Positions 51,609-60,027 of a stretch of 64,000 nucleotides of DNA are shown here, piece by piece. The first letter of the stretch is position 1; each line of letters starts with the position of its first letter. The notes under the pieces were generated by a model, which was not told where the DNA came from, did not search any database, and saw only the letters and a program-made list of their open reading frames with translations. Source of the stretch: Granulicella sp. (GTDB lineage Bacteria > Acidobacteriota > Terriglobia > Terriglobales > Acidobacteriaceae); NCBI GenBank assembly GCA_027450185.1, contig DAIDKF010000009.1, forward strand, positions 1-64,000, read 5' to 3'. A program made the translations under genes and the position numbers.

Positions 51609-52364
51609 ATGAAGATGCTGAGAGTGTGGGCGCCGCTTGTGCTGTGTTTGGGGATGGCGGGTGAGACGGTTGCGTGTGCGGCGCAGAGTTCCCAAGTGCA
51701 ACAGCAAGCGACCGCGGCTACAACCGCGAGTGATGCGGATTTAGAGCATGCGACGTGGGCAGTAGATCTCGAGAAGCGTCATGCGGAACTGATTGAGCGC
51801 AATGGGCCAGGGACGAATGCGACGCTGCGCGCGAAGTTGCTGAAGATGCGAGATGAGGACCAGGCGACTCCTGAACGGGGCCTTACAAAGGTGGACCCGA
51901 AGGAGGTAGAGGCTTACAGGGCGGCGCTCAATCTCCATGCGACCGACACGAGACTTACCGCGGAGTTGAAGGAGATTGTCGCAAGGAATGGATGGCCGAC
52001 GATTGCGTTGGTGGGGATCGACGCATCCAATGCGGCGATGCTGATTCTTACCCATACGCGAGATCATGCGTGGCAGCGGTCAATGCTGCCGCAGTTGGAA
52101 ACGCTGGCGTCGAAGGGGAAGATCGACGGGTCGGCGCTGGCCACGGTGGTGGATAAAGAGCTGGTGAGCGAGGGCAAGCCGCAACGCTATGGTACGCAGT
52201 TCAAGGTGATGGATGGGAAGATGGCGATGATCGCGGTGGAGGATCCGGAGGGGCTGGACGCGCGCAGGGCGTCAGTGTTTCTGATGCCGATGGCTGTGTA
52301 TGAACAACTGCTGATGCAGATGTATCACATGGAGGTAAGCGACCGGGTGGCGAGCGACCGGTAG
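51609..52364 (+). CDS. Secreted DUF6624-like protein
   Basis: 251 residues, signal peptide (WAPLVLCLGMAGETVACA). The C-terminal half has MLILTHTRDHAWQRSMLPQL, LATVVDKELVSEGKPQRYGT and MAMIAVEDPEGLDARRAS, the pattern of DUF6624 proteins, whose function is unknown. It follows the S9 peptidase gene by 51 bp on the same strand and may be cotranscribed. The stop abuts the converging HicB stop. Confidence 0.75.
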   Translation: MKMLRVWAPLVLCLGMAGETVACAAQSSQVQQQATAATTASDADLEHATWAVDLEKRHAELIERNGPGTNATLRAKLLKMRDEDQATPERGLTKVDPKEVEAYRAALNLHATDTRLTAELKEIVARNGWPTIALVGIDASNAAMLILTHTRDHAWQRSMLPQLETLASKGKIDGSALATVVDKELVSEGKPQRYGTQFKVMDGKMAMIAVEDPEGLDARRASVFLMPMAVYEQLLMQMYHMEVSDRVASDR

Positions 52365-52583
52365 CTAGGCGGCCACCGATATGCGCTCGGCGAAGGTAGC
52401 GGGTTCGGGGATGGGGAGATTGTCTTCGCGGAGCTCTTCGATGTAGATTTGGATGCCTTCGCGGATAAGAGTCTCTACCTCTTCGCGAGTCTCGGCGGCT
52501 ACGCCCAGGCCAGGGAGATCAGGGGCGTAAGCTCCCCAGCCGCCGTCTTTGCCTTGTTCAATGATGACCAGATAATCGCGCAT
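52365..52583 (-). CDS. hicB: HicB-family antitoxin
   Basis: 72 residues: YLVIIEQGKDGGWGAYAPDL then PGLGVAAETREEVETLIREG, the typical partly degraded RNase-H-like HicB fold; no C-terminal DNA-binding domain is visible (short form). Neutralises HicA. It is the second gene of the pair, three bases after the toxin stop on the minus strand. Lies between the DUF6624 gene and iscA. Confidence 0.9.
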   Translation of the reverse strand: MRDYLVIIEQGKDGGWGAYAPDLPGLGVAAETREEVETLIREGIQIYIEELREDNLPIPEPATFAERISVAA

Positions 52584-52586
52584 CGC

Positions 52587-52772
52587 CTACTCCAGACCTG
52601 CTTGTTTGAGGATACTCTTGACGGTCCCTTCCGGCACGTCTTTCGCACCATGATATGCAATTACTACTGTTCCAGGTTTCGCAGGGTGCTTGTAGATCCT
52701 GTGGCTGCCGCTTGTGCGCTTCCAGCGCCACCCGTCTTGCTCAACCAATTTGACTATGTCGCGGTATTTCAT
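52587..52772 (-). CDS. hicA: HicA-family toxin (mRNA interferase)
   Basis: 61 residues from MKYRDIVKLVEQDGWRWKRT; the dsRBD-like fold has the catalytic His24 in TSGSHRIYKHP and a C-terminal GTVKSILKQAGL helix. Cleaves mRNA until bound by HicB. The frame extends 13 codons further upstream, but conserved residues start at 52772. The toxin-first order is standard. The pair sits within the interrupted isc gene set. Confidence 0.9.
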   Translation of the reverse strand: MKYRDIVKLVEQDGWRWKRTSGSHRIYKHPAKPGTVVIAYHGAKDVPEGTVKSILKQAGLE

Positions 52773-52884
52773 ATGCCCTGCCTCCGAAGTAGAGCCTAAG
52801 ATGGGAGGCAATCCGAGACAATGGCTTACGCGAATTTATTTGGGGGTATAGAACATTGCACCTATCGGATTAGATGGTATTCAT

Positions 52885-53382
52885 TTAGGCCGAGAAGCTT
52901 GAGCCGCAGCCGCAGGATTTTGTGCTGTTGGGGTTGATGAAGTTGAAGCCCTGGCGCATTAGCGTTTCTTCGAAGTCCAAGACCATTCCGGCTAGGTAGA
53001 GGAAGGACTTCGGGTCTACGAAGATGCGGACGGGCTTGGCTCCGCTGGGGTCGTTGGGGGTTTCGAGGCCCGCGCCGAAGATGAAGGTGCGGTCGCGCTC
53101 GCGGGGCTGGGTGTCGAAGCGGATGTTATAGCTGAGGCCGCTGCAGCCGCCGCCCTGAACGCCCACGCGGAGGCCGCCGGCGTCGGGCGAGATGCCTTCC
53201 TTGGCCATCGCGATGCGAATGCGCTTGAGGGCGTTTCTGGTGATCTCGATGGCAGCCTTGGCGCGTGGCTGCTGGCCTTCGGCGGTGAGCAGGGTCATGC
53301 CCGCGAAGGGGTCCTTCGGGGTGTCCGGCGCAGGGACGCTCATGGACTGGCTGGTGGTGGTCGAGATGGAGATCATGGACAT
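52885..53382 (-). CDS. iscA: A-type Fe-S carrier (IscA/HesB family)
   Basis: 165 residues. The HesB domain starts at KAAIEITRNALKRIRIAMAK; cluster Cys residues are in VQGGGCSGLSYNI and the C-terminal SCGCGSSF pair. FLYLAGMVLDFEETLMRQGF and FNFINPNSTKSCGCG are family signatures. Longer than IscA (107) by an N-terminal Ser/Thr/Pro extension. Delivers clusters to client proteins. Follows iscU on the same strand after a 252-bp gap containing hairpins and a repeat. Confidence 0.92.
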   Translation of the reverse strand: MSMISISTTTSQSMSVPAPDTPKDPFAGMTLLTAEGQQPRAKAAIEITRNALKRIRIAMAKEGISPDAGGLRVGVQGGGCSGLSYNIRFDTQPRERDRTFIFGAGLETPNDPSGAKPVRIFVDPKSFLYLAGMVLDFEETLMRQGFNFINPNSTKSCGCGSSFSA

Positions 53383-53410
53383 AAGAGTTTGGCCGGTACC
53401 GCGGAGAGCA

Positions 53411-53487
53411 GGTTCATTTGCTGCGCTCGAAATGACAACCAGAGGAGCAAGCGCAGATACGGAGATCCTTCGTTTCGCTCTAGACGA
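53411..53487. repeat. REP-like dispersed repeat (GAGCGAARCGAAGGATCT type)
   Basis: On the minus strand, TAGAGCGAAACGAAGGATCT (53465-53484) and TTGTCATTTCGAGCGCAGC (53421-53439) form the two-part motif common as intergenic repeats in Acidobacteria and other soil bacteria (consensus of the kind CTGAGCGAAGCGAAGGATCT). A related copy is at 63791-63820. It sits between iscU and iscA. Confidence 0.5.
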
Positions 53488-53524
53488 CAGAGAACAAAGA
53501 TCGCCCGGCCGAGGCGGAGAAAAC

Positions 53525-53613
53525 CATCAACCGGTGCGCCAGCTACCAACGCGTTCGTCTGCCAGCCGGTTGATGAACACCCATCCATGATCGCCACGGC
53601 AGTCATGGATGGG
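53525..53613. other. Two inverted repeats between iscU and iscA
   Basis: CATCAACCGG (53525-53534) pairs with CCGGTTGATG (53566-53575). CCCATCCATGA (53580-53590) pairs perfectly with TCATGGATGGG (53603-53613). The second lies 21 bp after the iscU stop on the minus strand. No T-run follows, so mRNA stabilisation or partial termination between the two genes is more likely than full termination. Confidence 0.5.
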
Positions 53614-53634
53614 GCTCCCTTGGGAGAAAGGAGG

Positions 53635-54054
53635 TTAGTGAGCGGCGACCGCTACTGCGGCTGCTTCGGCGACGCCGTTCTTCTGCTTCCAGTCGCCGAT
53701 GGCGGCGCGAATCGCATCCTCGGCGAGCACGGAGCAGTGGATCTTGACTGGCGGCAGGGAGAGTTCCTTGACGATGTCCGTATTGGAGATGGAGAGAGCC
53801 TCGGCAACCGTTTTGCCCTTGACCCACTCGGTGGCGAGCGAGCTGGAGGCGATGGCCGAGCCGCAGCCGAAGGTCTTGAACTTCGCGTCTTCGATGACCT
53901 GCGTCTCTGGGTTGACGCGGATCTGGAGGCGCATGACGTCGCCGCACTCAGGTGCGCCGACGAGGCCAGTGCCAACTTCGGCTGAACTCTTGTCGAGCGT
54001 TCCGACGTTGCGGGGATGTTCGTAGTGATCGACTACCTTTTCGCTGTATGCCAT
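53635..54054 (-). CDS. iscU: Fe-S cluster scaffold IscU
   Basis: 139 residues. Cluster ligands are Cys37 (GAPECGDVM, with Asp39), Cys64 (FKTFGCGSAIASSS), His106 and Cys107. The HscA-recognition motif LPPVK (100-104, in LPPVKIHCSVL) is intact, good evidence that the HscA/HscB chaperones act on it. The C-terminus is Ala-rich. Assembles [2Fe-2S] and [4Fe-4S] clusters with IscS. Located 94 bp after iscS. Confidence 0.97.
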   Translation of the reverse strand: MAYSEKVVDHYEHPRNVGTLDKSSAEVGTGLVGAPECGDVMRLQIRVNPETQVIEDAKFKTFGCGSAIASSSLATEWVKGKTVAEALSISNTDIVKELSLPPVKIHCSVLAEDAIRAAIGDWKQKNGVAEAAAVAVAAH

Positions 54055-54148
54055 GGTGTGTGTCCCTCGTGTACTTGTTGGATGATGCTCCGGTGCGGTC
54101 TGATGCGCCGGTTGAAACCTGGTCGCTCGCGAGCCGTGACCTTTGAAT

Positions 54149-55432
54149 CTAGTGCGCGGCCCACTCTATCTTTGAGAGGTCGATGCCTTCCTTGACCATC
54201 TCGTAGAGCGGCGAGAGTTCGCGCAGGTGTTGGACGACGTCGATGATCTTGTCGGCCACGTAGTCGACTTCGGCTTTGGTGTTGAAGCGGCCGAGACCGA
54301 AGCGGATGGAACTGTGGGCTACGTCGTCGCCCAGCCCGAGGGCCTTGAGGACGTAGCTGGGTTCGAGCGTCGCCGAGGTGCAGGCTGAGCCCGAGCTGAC
54401 GGCGATGTCGTTGATGCCCATCAGAAGACTCTCGCCTTCGACATAGATGAAGCTCATGTTGAGGTTGCCGGGGAGATGATGCTCCATGTTGCCGTTCACC
54501 TGAACATAGTCGAGTGCAGACTCCAGCTTGTTCCTGAGGTAGTCGCGCAGCTCGGCTTCACGTCTGGACTCGACTTCCATCTCTTCGCCGCAGATCTCGC
54601 AGGCCGCGCCGAGGCCGACGATGCCGGGGACGTTGAGGGTTCCTGAACGCATGCCGCGCTCATGGCCGCCGCCGTTGATCTGCTCGGCGAGCTGGACGCG
54701 GGGATTGCGGCGGCGGACGTAGAGTGCGCCCACTCCCTTGGGGCCGTACAGCTTGTGACCGCTGATGCTCATGAGGTCGATGTTGTCGGTGAGGACGTTG
54801 ACCGGAATCTTGCCGACGGCCTGCACGGCGTCGCAATGGAAGATAATGCCGTTGTCATGACAGAGCTTGCCGATGGCCTGCACGGGCTGAATGACGCCGA
54901 TCTCGTTGTTGGCGTACATGATGGAGACCAGGATGGTCTTGTCGGGACCGTCGGTGACGATGGCGCGCTGGAGGTCATCGAGGTCGATGAGGCCGTCGGC
55001 CATGACGGGAAGATAGGTGACGCGGAAGCCGGACTTCTCCAGACGCTTGCAAGTGTCCAGCGTAGCCTTGTGCTCGGTGACCTGGGTGATGATGTGGTTG
55101 CCACGCTCGCGGTACATCTCGGCAGCGCCCTTGATGGCGAGGTTGGTGCTCTCGGTGGCGCCGGAGGTGAAGATGACCTCCTTGGCGGTGGCGCCGATGA
55201 GGCGGGCGATCTGTTCGCGAGCCTTCTCGACACCCTGCTCGGCTTCCCAGCCAAAGGAGTGGTTCCGTGAAGCCGCATTGCCGAAGATGCCCGTGAGGTA
55301 GGGCATCATGGCCTCGAGCACGCGTGGGTCGAGCGGGGTCGTCGCGTGATTGTCCATGTAGATGGGCAGCTTGACGCCAGGGGGGAGAGGATGGGTCGAC
55401 TGGGTGACGTTCATTCCGAGGGTTTCAGCCAT
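54149..55432 (-). CDS. iscS: Cysteine desulfurase IscS
   Basis: 427 residues. PLP-binding Lys in [23 protein letters not shown]-type start [17 protein letters not shown], and catalytic Cys in [20 protein letters not shown] (the IscS wording). Turns cysteine into alanine plus enzyme-bound persulfide for IscU. AGGAG precedes ATG 55432 by ten bases; the upstream frame to 55723 lies within iscR and is not used. A second Met six codons later is an alternative. It lies 88 bp after iscR. Confidence 0.95.
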   Translation of the reverse strand: MAETLGMNVTQSTHPLPPGVKLPIYMDNHATTPLDPRVLEAMMPYLTGIFGNAASRNHSFGWEAEQGVEKAREQIARLIGATAKEVIFTSGATESTNLAIKGAAEMYRERGNHIITQVTEHKATLDTCKRLEKSGFRVTYLPVMADGLIDLDDLQRAIVTDGPDKTILVSIMYANNEIGVIQPVQAIGKLCHDNGIIFHCDAVQAVGKIPVNVLTDNIDLMSISGHKLYGPKGVGALYVRRRNPRVQLAEQINGGGHERGMRSGTLNVPGIVGLGAACEICGEEMEVESRREAELRDYLRNKLESALDYVQVNGNMEHHLPGNLNMSFIYVEGESLLMGINDIAVSSGSACTSATLEPSYVLKALGLGDDVAHSSIRFGLGRFNTKAEVDYVADKIIDVVQHLRELSPLYEMVKEGIDLSKIEWAAH

Positions 55433-55520
55433 GATGTTCTTGCTCCTAAAAGGGTCGCGCTGCGCGCTGGTTCTCAGTTGTCCGTTCTCCGCTTTCGTGA
55501 AAATACTGAGAACGTTGATG

Positions 55521-56009
55521 CTAACGTTCGATGCTGACCAGGCCGCCTGCCATTGCTGCGGGGAGGTGGTCTGCGGGTTCGGTGAGATCGGCGACGCTGA
55601 TGCCGGAAAGCAGTGTGGTGATGCTGTCGTTGACCTTGCGCAACGGTTCTTTGATGGTGCAGTGGCCGGCGAGGTCGCAAGCTCCGTGAATGGTGATGCA
55701 ACTGGTGATGAAGAGGGGGCCATCTATGGCGCGGATGACCTCAAACGTGGAGATGTCTGCCGCAGAGCGGGCCAGGGCGTAGCCGCCATTGGTGCCGGCG
55801 TGGGAGACAAGGAGACCGGCGCGGGCTAGAGTCTGGAGGATCTTGGCGAGCAGTTGCGGAGGAATGTGATAGGCCTCGGCGATGTCCTTGGCGGAGCGGG
55901 CGCCGGAGAGATTGAGGTCAGCACCGGCCTGCTCGGCGAGGATGGCCTGCTCGGCGAGATATTTCAGGGCCATGAGGCCGTAGTCCGCTTTTTTTGTAAG
56001 CCTTAGCAT
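55521..56009 (-). CDS. iscR: Rrf2-family Fe-S regulator IscR
   Basis: 162 residues. Winged [19 protein letters not shown] and [20 protein letters not shown], then [12 protein letters not shown]. Three Cys in [15 protein letters not shown] give the likely [2Fe-2S] ligands (C-x6-C-x5-C). Represses isc genes when holding a cluster. I chose ATG 56009 because Rrf2 proteins start there; a GTG at 56030 is possible. Its promoter carries a perfect GACCA-N3-TGGTC palindrome. Confidence 0.9.
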   Translation of the reverse strand: MLRLTKKADYGLMALKYLAEQAILAEQAGADLNLSGARSAKDIAEAYHIPPQLLAKILQTLARAGLLVSHAGTNGGYALARSAADISTFEVIRAIDGPLFITSCITIHGACDLAGHCTIKEPLRKVNDSITTLLSGISVADLTEPADHLPAAMAGGLVSIER

Positions 56010-56068
56010 GGGTGTGTTGGGGGAGAGCACGGCGCGGAGGAGGAGCAGCGTGGACTTCCGCCAAAATC

Positions 56069-56110
56069 AGTGTACGGAATCGCGCGACTGGAAGCAAGAC
56101 CAAAATGGTC
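56069..56110 (-). promoter_or_regulatory. isc promoter with palindromic operator
   Basis: On the minus strand, TTGCTT (56097-56092) and TACACT (56074-56069) are separated by exactly 17 bp. The palindrome GACCAAAATGGTC (56098-56110) abuts the -35 box. The inferred start is near 56062, about 53 bp before the iscR ATG. An autoregulatory IscR/Rrf2 site is the natural reading, though the sequence does not match E. coli IscR consensus. Confidence 0.55.
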
Positions 56111-56165
56111 GTAGATTGAGAGGATGGGTTTCGCACGGGAAAATCGGCTAACATGGGCTATCCCC

Positions 56166-56178
56166 GGACGTGACGTCC
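56166..56178. promoter_or_regulatory. GGACGT-N1-ACGTCC palindrome upstream of the PgsA-like gene
   Basis: A perfect 6-bp inverted repeat around one base, 20 bp before the GTG start of the CDP-alcohol phosphatidyltransferase gene. It may bind a regulator; no other evidence. Confidence 0.25.
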
Positions 56179-56197
56179 CAGCGGTTTTTGAGCGTTT

Positions 56198-56782
56198 GTG
56201 AGTGCCTTGAGACAATTCCGTGCCGCACCCAACCTGCTGACAATGCTGCGGTTGTTTGTGCTGCCGTTTCTGGTGATTACGATCCTGAACCGGCACTGGG
56301 GACTGGCGTTTGCGCTGCTGTGGGTGGCCGGGGTGAGTGATGGGCTGGATGGGTTGCTGGCGCGGGCGTTGCAGCAGCGCACCAAACTGGGCCAGTACCT
56401 GGACCCGATTGCGGATAAATTGCTGCTGAGCACGATGTTCGTAGTGTTGACGCACGTGGGAGCGATTCCGCGCTATGTGACGGTGCTGGTGCTGAGCAGG
56501 GATATTGGAATCCTGCTCATCGCGACCCTGCTGTTTGCGACCAATACGCTGCGGAACTTTGAGCCGAGCAAACTGGGAAAACTGAATACGCTGCTGCAGA
56601 TTCTGGGCGTGCTGACGGTGATGACGTGCGAGGTGATTCCGCGGTCGGGACTGGGAGATCTGCGGACGTTGTTGCTATGGACGATTGCGGGATTAGCGCC
56701 GGTATCGGCTGCGGAGTATGCGTGGATCGTGATCCGGCGGATGTCGGAACCGGTGCCGGTGGTGGCGCCGCCGCAGGGATAG
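56198..56782 (+). CDS. CDP-alcohol phosphatidyltransferase (PgsA-like)
   Basis: 194 residues, four to six helices. The family motif DGLDGLLAR (about 48-56) continues through an 8-residue gap to GQYLDPIADK, giving D-x2-DG-x2-AR-x8-G-x3-D-x3-D. Opens with FRAAPNLLTMLRLFVLPFLV, typical of PgsA, so phosphatidylglycerophosphate synthase is likely, but cardiolipin or other phosphatidyl transferases share the motif. Start is GTG. Divergent from iscR, followed by tRNA-Val. Confidence 0.88.
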   Translation: MSALRQFRAAPNLLTMLRLFVLPFLVITILNRHWGLAFALLWVAGVSDGLDGLLARALQQRTKLGQYLDPIADKLLLSTMFVVLTHVGAIPRYVTVLVLSRDIGILLIATLLFATNTLRNFEPSKLGKLNTLLQILGVLTVMTCEVIPRSGLGDLRTLLLWTIAGLAPVSAAEYAWIVIRRMSEPVPVVAPPQG

Positions 56783-56828
56783 GTTGCAGCAGAGGCGGGA
56801 GTCAAGATACACTGAAAAGACGCACCAG

Positions 56829-56905
56829 AGGCGCGTAGCTCAGTTGGTTAGAGCGCTACCTTGACACGGTAGAGGTCAGCGGTTCGAATCCGCTCGTGCC
56901 TACCA
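56829..56905 (+). tRNA. tRNA-Val (anticodon GAC)
   Basis: A 77-nt class I tRNA. Acceptor AGGCGCG pairs with CGTGCCT (one G-U), discriminator A, encoded CCA (56903-56905). D-loop AGCTCAGTTGGTTAGAGC, anticodon loop TTGACAC on a CTACC/GGTAG stem (anticodon GAC, reads GUC/GUU), T-arm GCGGTTCGAATCCGC. Upstream gene is the PgsA-like gene, downstream rpmB. Confidence 0.96.
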
Positions 56906-57034
56906 CTCACCCCATCGCCGGAAGTTTCGACTTTCAACGCAGTTTGGGATCAAGAGACCGAGCAAGGGTCGTTGATACGCGTGGAGTTCTCTGGAGACAT
57001 GCGGAACAAGGTCTGATCTATTGGGAGTGATGTC

Positions 57035-57229
57035 ATGGCACAGGTATGTGAGCTTTGCGGCAAGGGACCGCAGTTTGGGAACAACATCTCGCACGCGAAC
57101 AACGTAACTCGTCGGCGGTGGAACCCGAATCTTCAGTCGGTGAAGGCCGCGGCGCCGTCGGGCGGCGGGACCAGGCGGGTCAAGGTCTGCACCGGTTGCA
57201 TCAAGAGCGGCAAGGTTGTTAAGGGCTAA
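57035..57229 (+). CDS. rpmB: Large ribosomal subunit protein bL28
   Basis: 64 residues. [20 protein letters not shown] is the family N-terminus; the C-terminal [10 protein letters not shown] completes a CxxC...CxxC zinc ribbon (the zinc-binding version of L28). [14 protein letters not shown] is conserved. Structural protein of the 50S subunit. Followed by a strong two-way terminator. Confidence 0.96.
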   Translation: MAQVCELCGKGPQFGNNISHANNVTRRRWNPNLQSVKAAAPSGGGTRRVKVCTGCIKSGKVVKG

Positions 57230-57311
57230 GAGCAGGAAACGGGAGACAGGGAGTAGCGAGTGGCCTTGAAGGCTGCTACGCCCGGCTTCTTGCATCCGTA
57301 TAAAGAGTAAA

Positions 57312-57353
57312 AAGGGCTCCGGTTCTATCGCGACCGGAGCCCTTGTGTTTTCT
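57312..57353. terminator. Bidirectional intrinsic terminator between rpmB and msrB
   Basis: A perfect 12-bp stem, AAGGGCTCCGGT (57312-57323) with ACCGGAGCCCTT (57333-57344), loop of 9 nt. The plus strand continues GTGTTTT; the minus strand continues TTTTACTCTTTAT, so it can terminate both rpmB and the converging msrB. Confidence 0.9.
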
Positions 57354-57362
57354 GCTGCTGCC

Positions 57363-57761
57363 CTACTTCTCGTCCTCGAATTTGAGGGAGGCGGAGTTGA
57401 TGCAGTAGCGCTGGCCGGTGGGGTTGGGGCCGTCGGGGAAGACGTGGCCGAGATGGCCGCCGCAGGTGGCGCAGGTGACTTCGATACGATGCATGCCAAG
57501 GGTGTGGTCTTCCTGGAGTTCGACGGAGTCCCTGGCGATCGTGTCGAAGAAGCTGGGCCAGCCGCAGCCGGATTCGAACTTGGTGTCAGATTTGAAGAGC
57601 GGGGCTCCACAGGCGGCGCAGTGGTAGAAGCCGTCAGCATGGTGATTGGTGAGGGCGCCGGTGAAGGGGCGTTCGGTGCCCTTCTCGCGTAGAACGTGGT
57701 ACTGCTCGGGGGTGAGTTGGGCGCGCCACTCGGCGTCGGTTTTTTCAAGCTTGGCAGGCAT
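57363..57761 (-). CDS. msrB: Peptide-methionine (R)-S-oxide reductase
   Basis: 132 residues. [20 protein letters not shown] at the N-terminus, zinc CxxC pairs in CAACGAPLF and [23 protein letters not shown] and the catalytic Cys in [13 protein letters not shown]. Reduces methionine-R-sulfoxide in proteins, cytoplasmic. Stand-alone MsrB; no msrA adjacent. Confidence 0.96.
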   Translation of the reverse strand: MPAKLEKTDAEWRAQLTPEQYHVLREKGTERPFTGALTNHHADGFYHCAACGAPLFKSDTKFESGCGWPSFFDTIARDSVELQEDHTLGMHRIEVTCATCGGHLGHVFPDGPNPTGQRYCINSASLKFEDEK

Positions 57762-57873
57762 GGAGACTCCTTCGGAACGTTAGATGCTTTGGGGATGGGC
57801 GCGATGCGGCGATGTCGTCGCCAGCCCACGATCGCAGAAGCGGGATGCAGGGACCACGGTGGGGGATTGGAGG

Positions 57874-59118
57874 CTAGCCAGAAGCACGCGCCATCTCCTG
57901 CCTCACCCTCTCCATCGTCTCCGCATAAAACGCCAGGTTATGAATCGAGTTCAGCGTAGCCCCCAACTGCTCGCCGCTCGCCACCAAATGCCGCAGGTAC
58001 GCCCGCGTATACCGCTGGCACACCATACACGCACACCCCTCGTCGATCGGCCGCTGATCTTCGGCATTCTCCAGCTTCTTCACATTCAGGCGCACCACGG
58101 CACTGCTGCGGTCCTTCGGGTCCTCGCGCCTGAAGACCAGCCCATGCCGCCCGGCGCGCGTGGGCAGCACGCAGTCCATCATGTCCACGCCCATGCGCGC
58201 GTACTCCTCAATCTCATCCGGGTACCCCACGCCCATCACATAGCGCGGCCTGTCCCTGGGCAGCAGCTCCAGCGTCAGCGCAATCATCTCGCGCGTCACC
58301 TCGCGTGGCTCGCCCACCGCCAGCCCGCCAATCGCATACCCCGGCAAGTCCATCTCCACCAGCCGCAGCGCGCTCTCCCGCCTCAAATCCGCATACATCC
58401 CGCCCTGCACAATCCCAAACAGCGCCTGATGCTTTCCCTCAAGCCCCGGCGCCTTTCTCCCCCATTCCCCATTCCCTATCCCCTCGCGCGCCCACGGAAC
58501 TTCATGCCGATGCTCCATCCAGTACGCGCGCGACCGCTCTGCCCACGCATGGGTCAGGGCCATCGACTCCCGCGTCCGCTCCCAGCTCGCCGGCGTCTCC
58601 ACGCACTCATCGAAGACCATCATCACGTCCGCTCCCAGCGCAATCTGCACCTCCATCGAGTGCTCCGGAGAGAAGAAGTGTTTACTCCCGTCGATGTGCG
58701 ACCGGAACTCCACCCCATCGGCCGAGATCTTCCGCAACTTGGCCAGCGAGAACACCTGGAAGCCGCCCGAATCCGTCAGCATCGGCCGCTCCCAGCTCAT
58801 AAACCGATGCACACCCCCCATCCGCCGGATCAGCTCATGGCCGGGCCGCAGATACAGGTGATATGTGTTCGCCAGGATGATCTCCGCACCAGTCCCAACC
58901 TCCGGCGTCCCATCCGGGTGCCCCGCATCTCGCATCCGAGATGTGGGTTTCGCGACCGTCCCAATCTTCTCCAGCACACCCTGCTCGACGGCCTTGACGG
59001 TCGCCGCCGTCCCCACCGGCATAAACACCGGCGTCTGCACCACCCCATGCGGCAGCTCCAGCTCCGCTCTTCGCCCACCGCCCGCACTGGTTGCCGCAAT
59101 CTGAAACAAAAAGGACAT
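57874..59118 (-). CDS. tgt: tRNA-guanine transglycosylase (queuosine)
   Basis: 414 residues. TPVFMPVGTAATVKAV, NTYHLYLRPGHELI, DSGGFQVFSLAKLRKI (catalytic Asp region), GIVQGGMYADLRRESA, and the zinc site CACMVCQRYTRAYLRHLV with the second Cys pair and His. DCVLPTRAGRHG is the tRNA-loop motif. Exchanges G34 for preQ1 in tRNAs for Asp, Asn, His and Tyr. A 32-residue insert with ERSRAYWMEHRHEVPW is slightly longer than the E. coli enzyme (375). Confidence 0.97.
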   Translation of the reverse strand: MSFLFQIAATSAGGGRRAELELPHGVVQTPVFMPVGTAATVKAVEQGVLEKIGTVAKPTSRMRDAGHPDGTPEVGTGAEIILANTYHLYLRPGHELIRRMGGVHRFMSWERPMLTDSGGFQVFSLAKLRKISADGVEFRSHIDGSKHFFSPEHSMEVQIALGADVMMVFDECVETPASWERTRESMALTHAWAERSRAYWMEHRHEVPWAREGIGNGEWGRKAPGLEGKHQALFGIVQGGMYADLRRESALRLVEMDLPGYAIGGLAVGEPREVTREMIALTLELLPRDRPRYVMGVGYPDEIEEYARMGVDMMDCVLPTRAGRHGLVFRREDPKDRSSAVVRLNVKKLENAEDQRPIDEGCACMVCQRYTRAYLRHLVASGEQLGATLNSIHNLAFYAETMERVRQEMARASG

Positions 59119-59179
59119 CGCCCCTCATTGTAGAGGCACACCCCTTCCGCACTCGATTTCGCCGGGTACTCCCAGTTCC

Positions 59180-59986
59180 CTACTCATGCCCCGCCGGCGG
59201 CGTTGGCGGCATCGGCGGCATAGGCGGCATAGGCGGCATCGGCGGCATCGGAGCTCTCCCGCCCATCCTACCCAACCTGCCCAGGTCCGCCAGCGACCCC
59301 TTGCCGCTCATATGAATGAACGTCAACTCCTTCGGTTCCACCGTCATGATCACCATCTCATTGCCGCCGTCATTGGGCAGAGCCCGGCTGCAGATATCGG
59401 TCGACTCCCCCGTCCGGCTCTCATACGTGTGGATGAAGCAGTTCCAGTTACCCGACTTCAGCTTCTCCCGATACGCCTCCACATCGGCCATGTTGTACAT
59501 CCCCACCCTGGGATACGTATAGCTCCGCACCACCATGAAGTTCATCTTGTGCGCCACATCGCCGCCGTGCCTGCCCGTCACCATTCCCAGCATGTCCGGT
59601 CCCAGGTTCACATTCGTCACATCGCTTGCTCCATTGGCAAACTTCTCCGTCCCCGCAAACAGCTCATCCTTCACCTGCGGGTCCCCAACGGTCATCATCG
59701 CTGCCTGCATCAACGCTCCGTGCGCCAGCATCTGCGCCTGCATCTCCACTCCACGCGCCATCATCGCCGCCTGCATCGGAGCCATCATCCCTTCCATCTT
59801 CGCTTGCAGCGGAAGCATCTCTGCCTGAAGCTTCGCCTGCTCCTTCGCCATCTGCGCCTGCATTTGTGCCTGCATCTGCCCCAACTGTGCGCTATCCAGC
59901 GTCGTCTGCGCGCCGCCTGCAGCAACCATCATCGCTGCAACTCCCGCAAGCATTCCCGTCCGCATCCATCCGTTCATCATTCTCAT
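59180..59986 (-). CDS. Secreted Met/Gln-rich protein with PPM tail repeats
   Basis: 268 residues. A signal peptide (MLAGVAAMMVAAGGAQT) is followed by a Met/Gln/Ala helical region (KLQAEMLPLQAKMEGMMAPM) likely to form a coiled coil, a folded centre with YESRTGESTDICSRALP and EKFANGASDVTNVNLG, and a C-terminal tail of MPP repeats ending MPPTPPAGHE. AAGGAG precedes ATG 59986. Function unknown; the DNA under the tail is a 9-bp tandem repeat. Together with the anti-sigma-like and ECF genes upstream it forms a minus-strand cluster. Confidence 0.8.
   Translation of the reverse strand: MRMMNGWMRTGMLAGVAAMMVAAGGAQTTLDSAQLGQMQAQMQAQMAKEQAKLQAEMLPLQAKMEGMMAPMQAAMMARGVEMQAQMLAHGALMQAAMMTVGDPQVKDELFAGTEKFANGASDVTNVNLGPDMLGMVTGRHGGDVAHKMNFMVVRSYTYPRVGMYNMADVEAYREKLKSGNWNCFIHTYESRTGESTDICSRALPNDGGNEMVIMTVEPKELTFIHMSGKGSLADLGRLGRMGGRAPMPPMPPMPPMPPMPPTPPAGHE
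59205..59249. repeat. Five-copy 9-bp tandem repeat (GGCGGCATM)
   Basis: Five consecutive units GGCGGCAT followed by C or A, in frame in the gene above, encode the PPM tail (minus strand). Such an array can gain or lose units by slippage, so the tail length may vary between strains. Confidence 0.85.
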
Positions 59987-60027
59987 CTCGATCTCCTTCC
60001 GTCCTTCATCTCGCAAACTCGCCAACC

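Noticed and set aside
53373-53606. 77-codon frame between iscU and iscA
   Set aside because: Runs through the REP-like repeat and hairpins, so it is repeat-derived rather than a gene.
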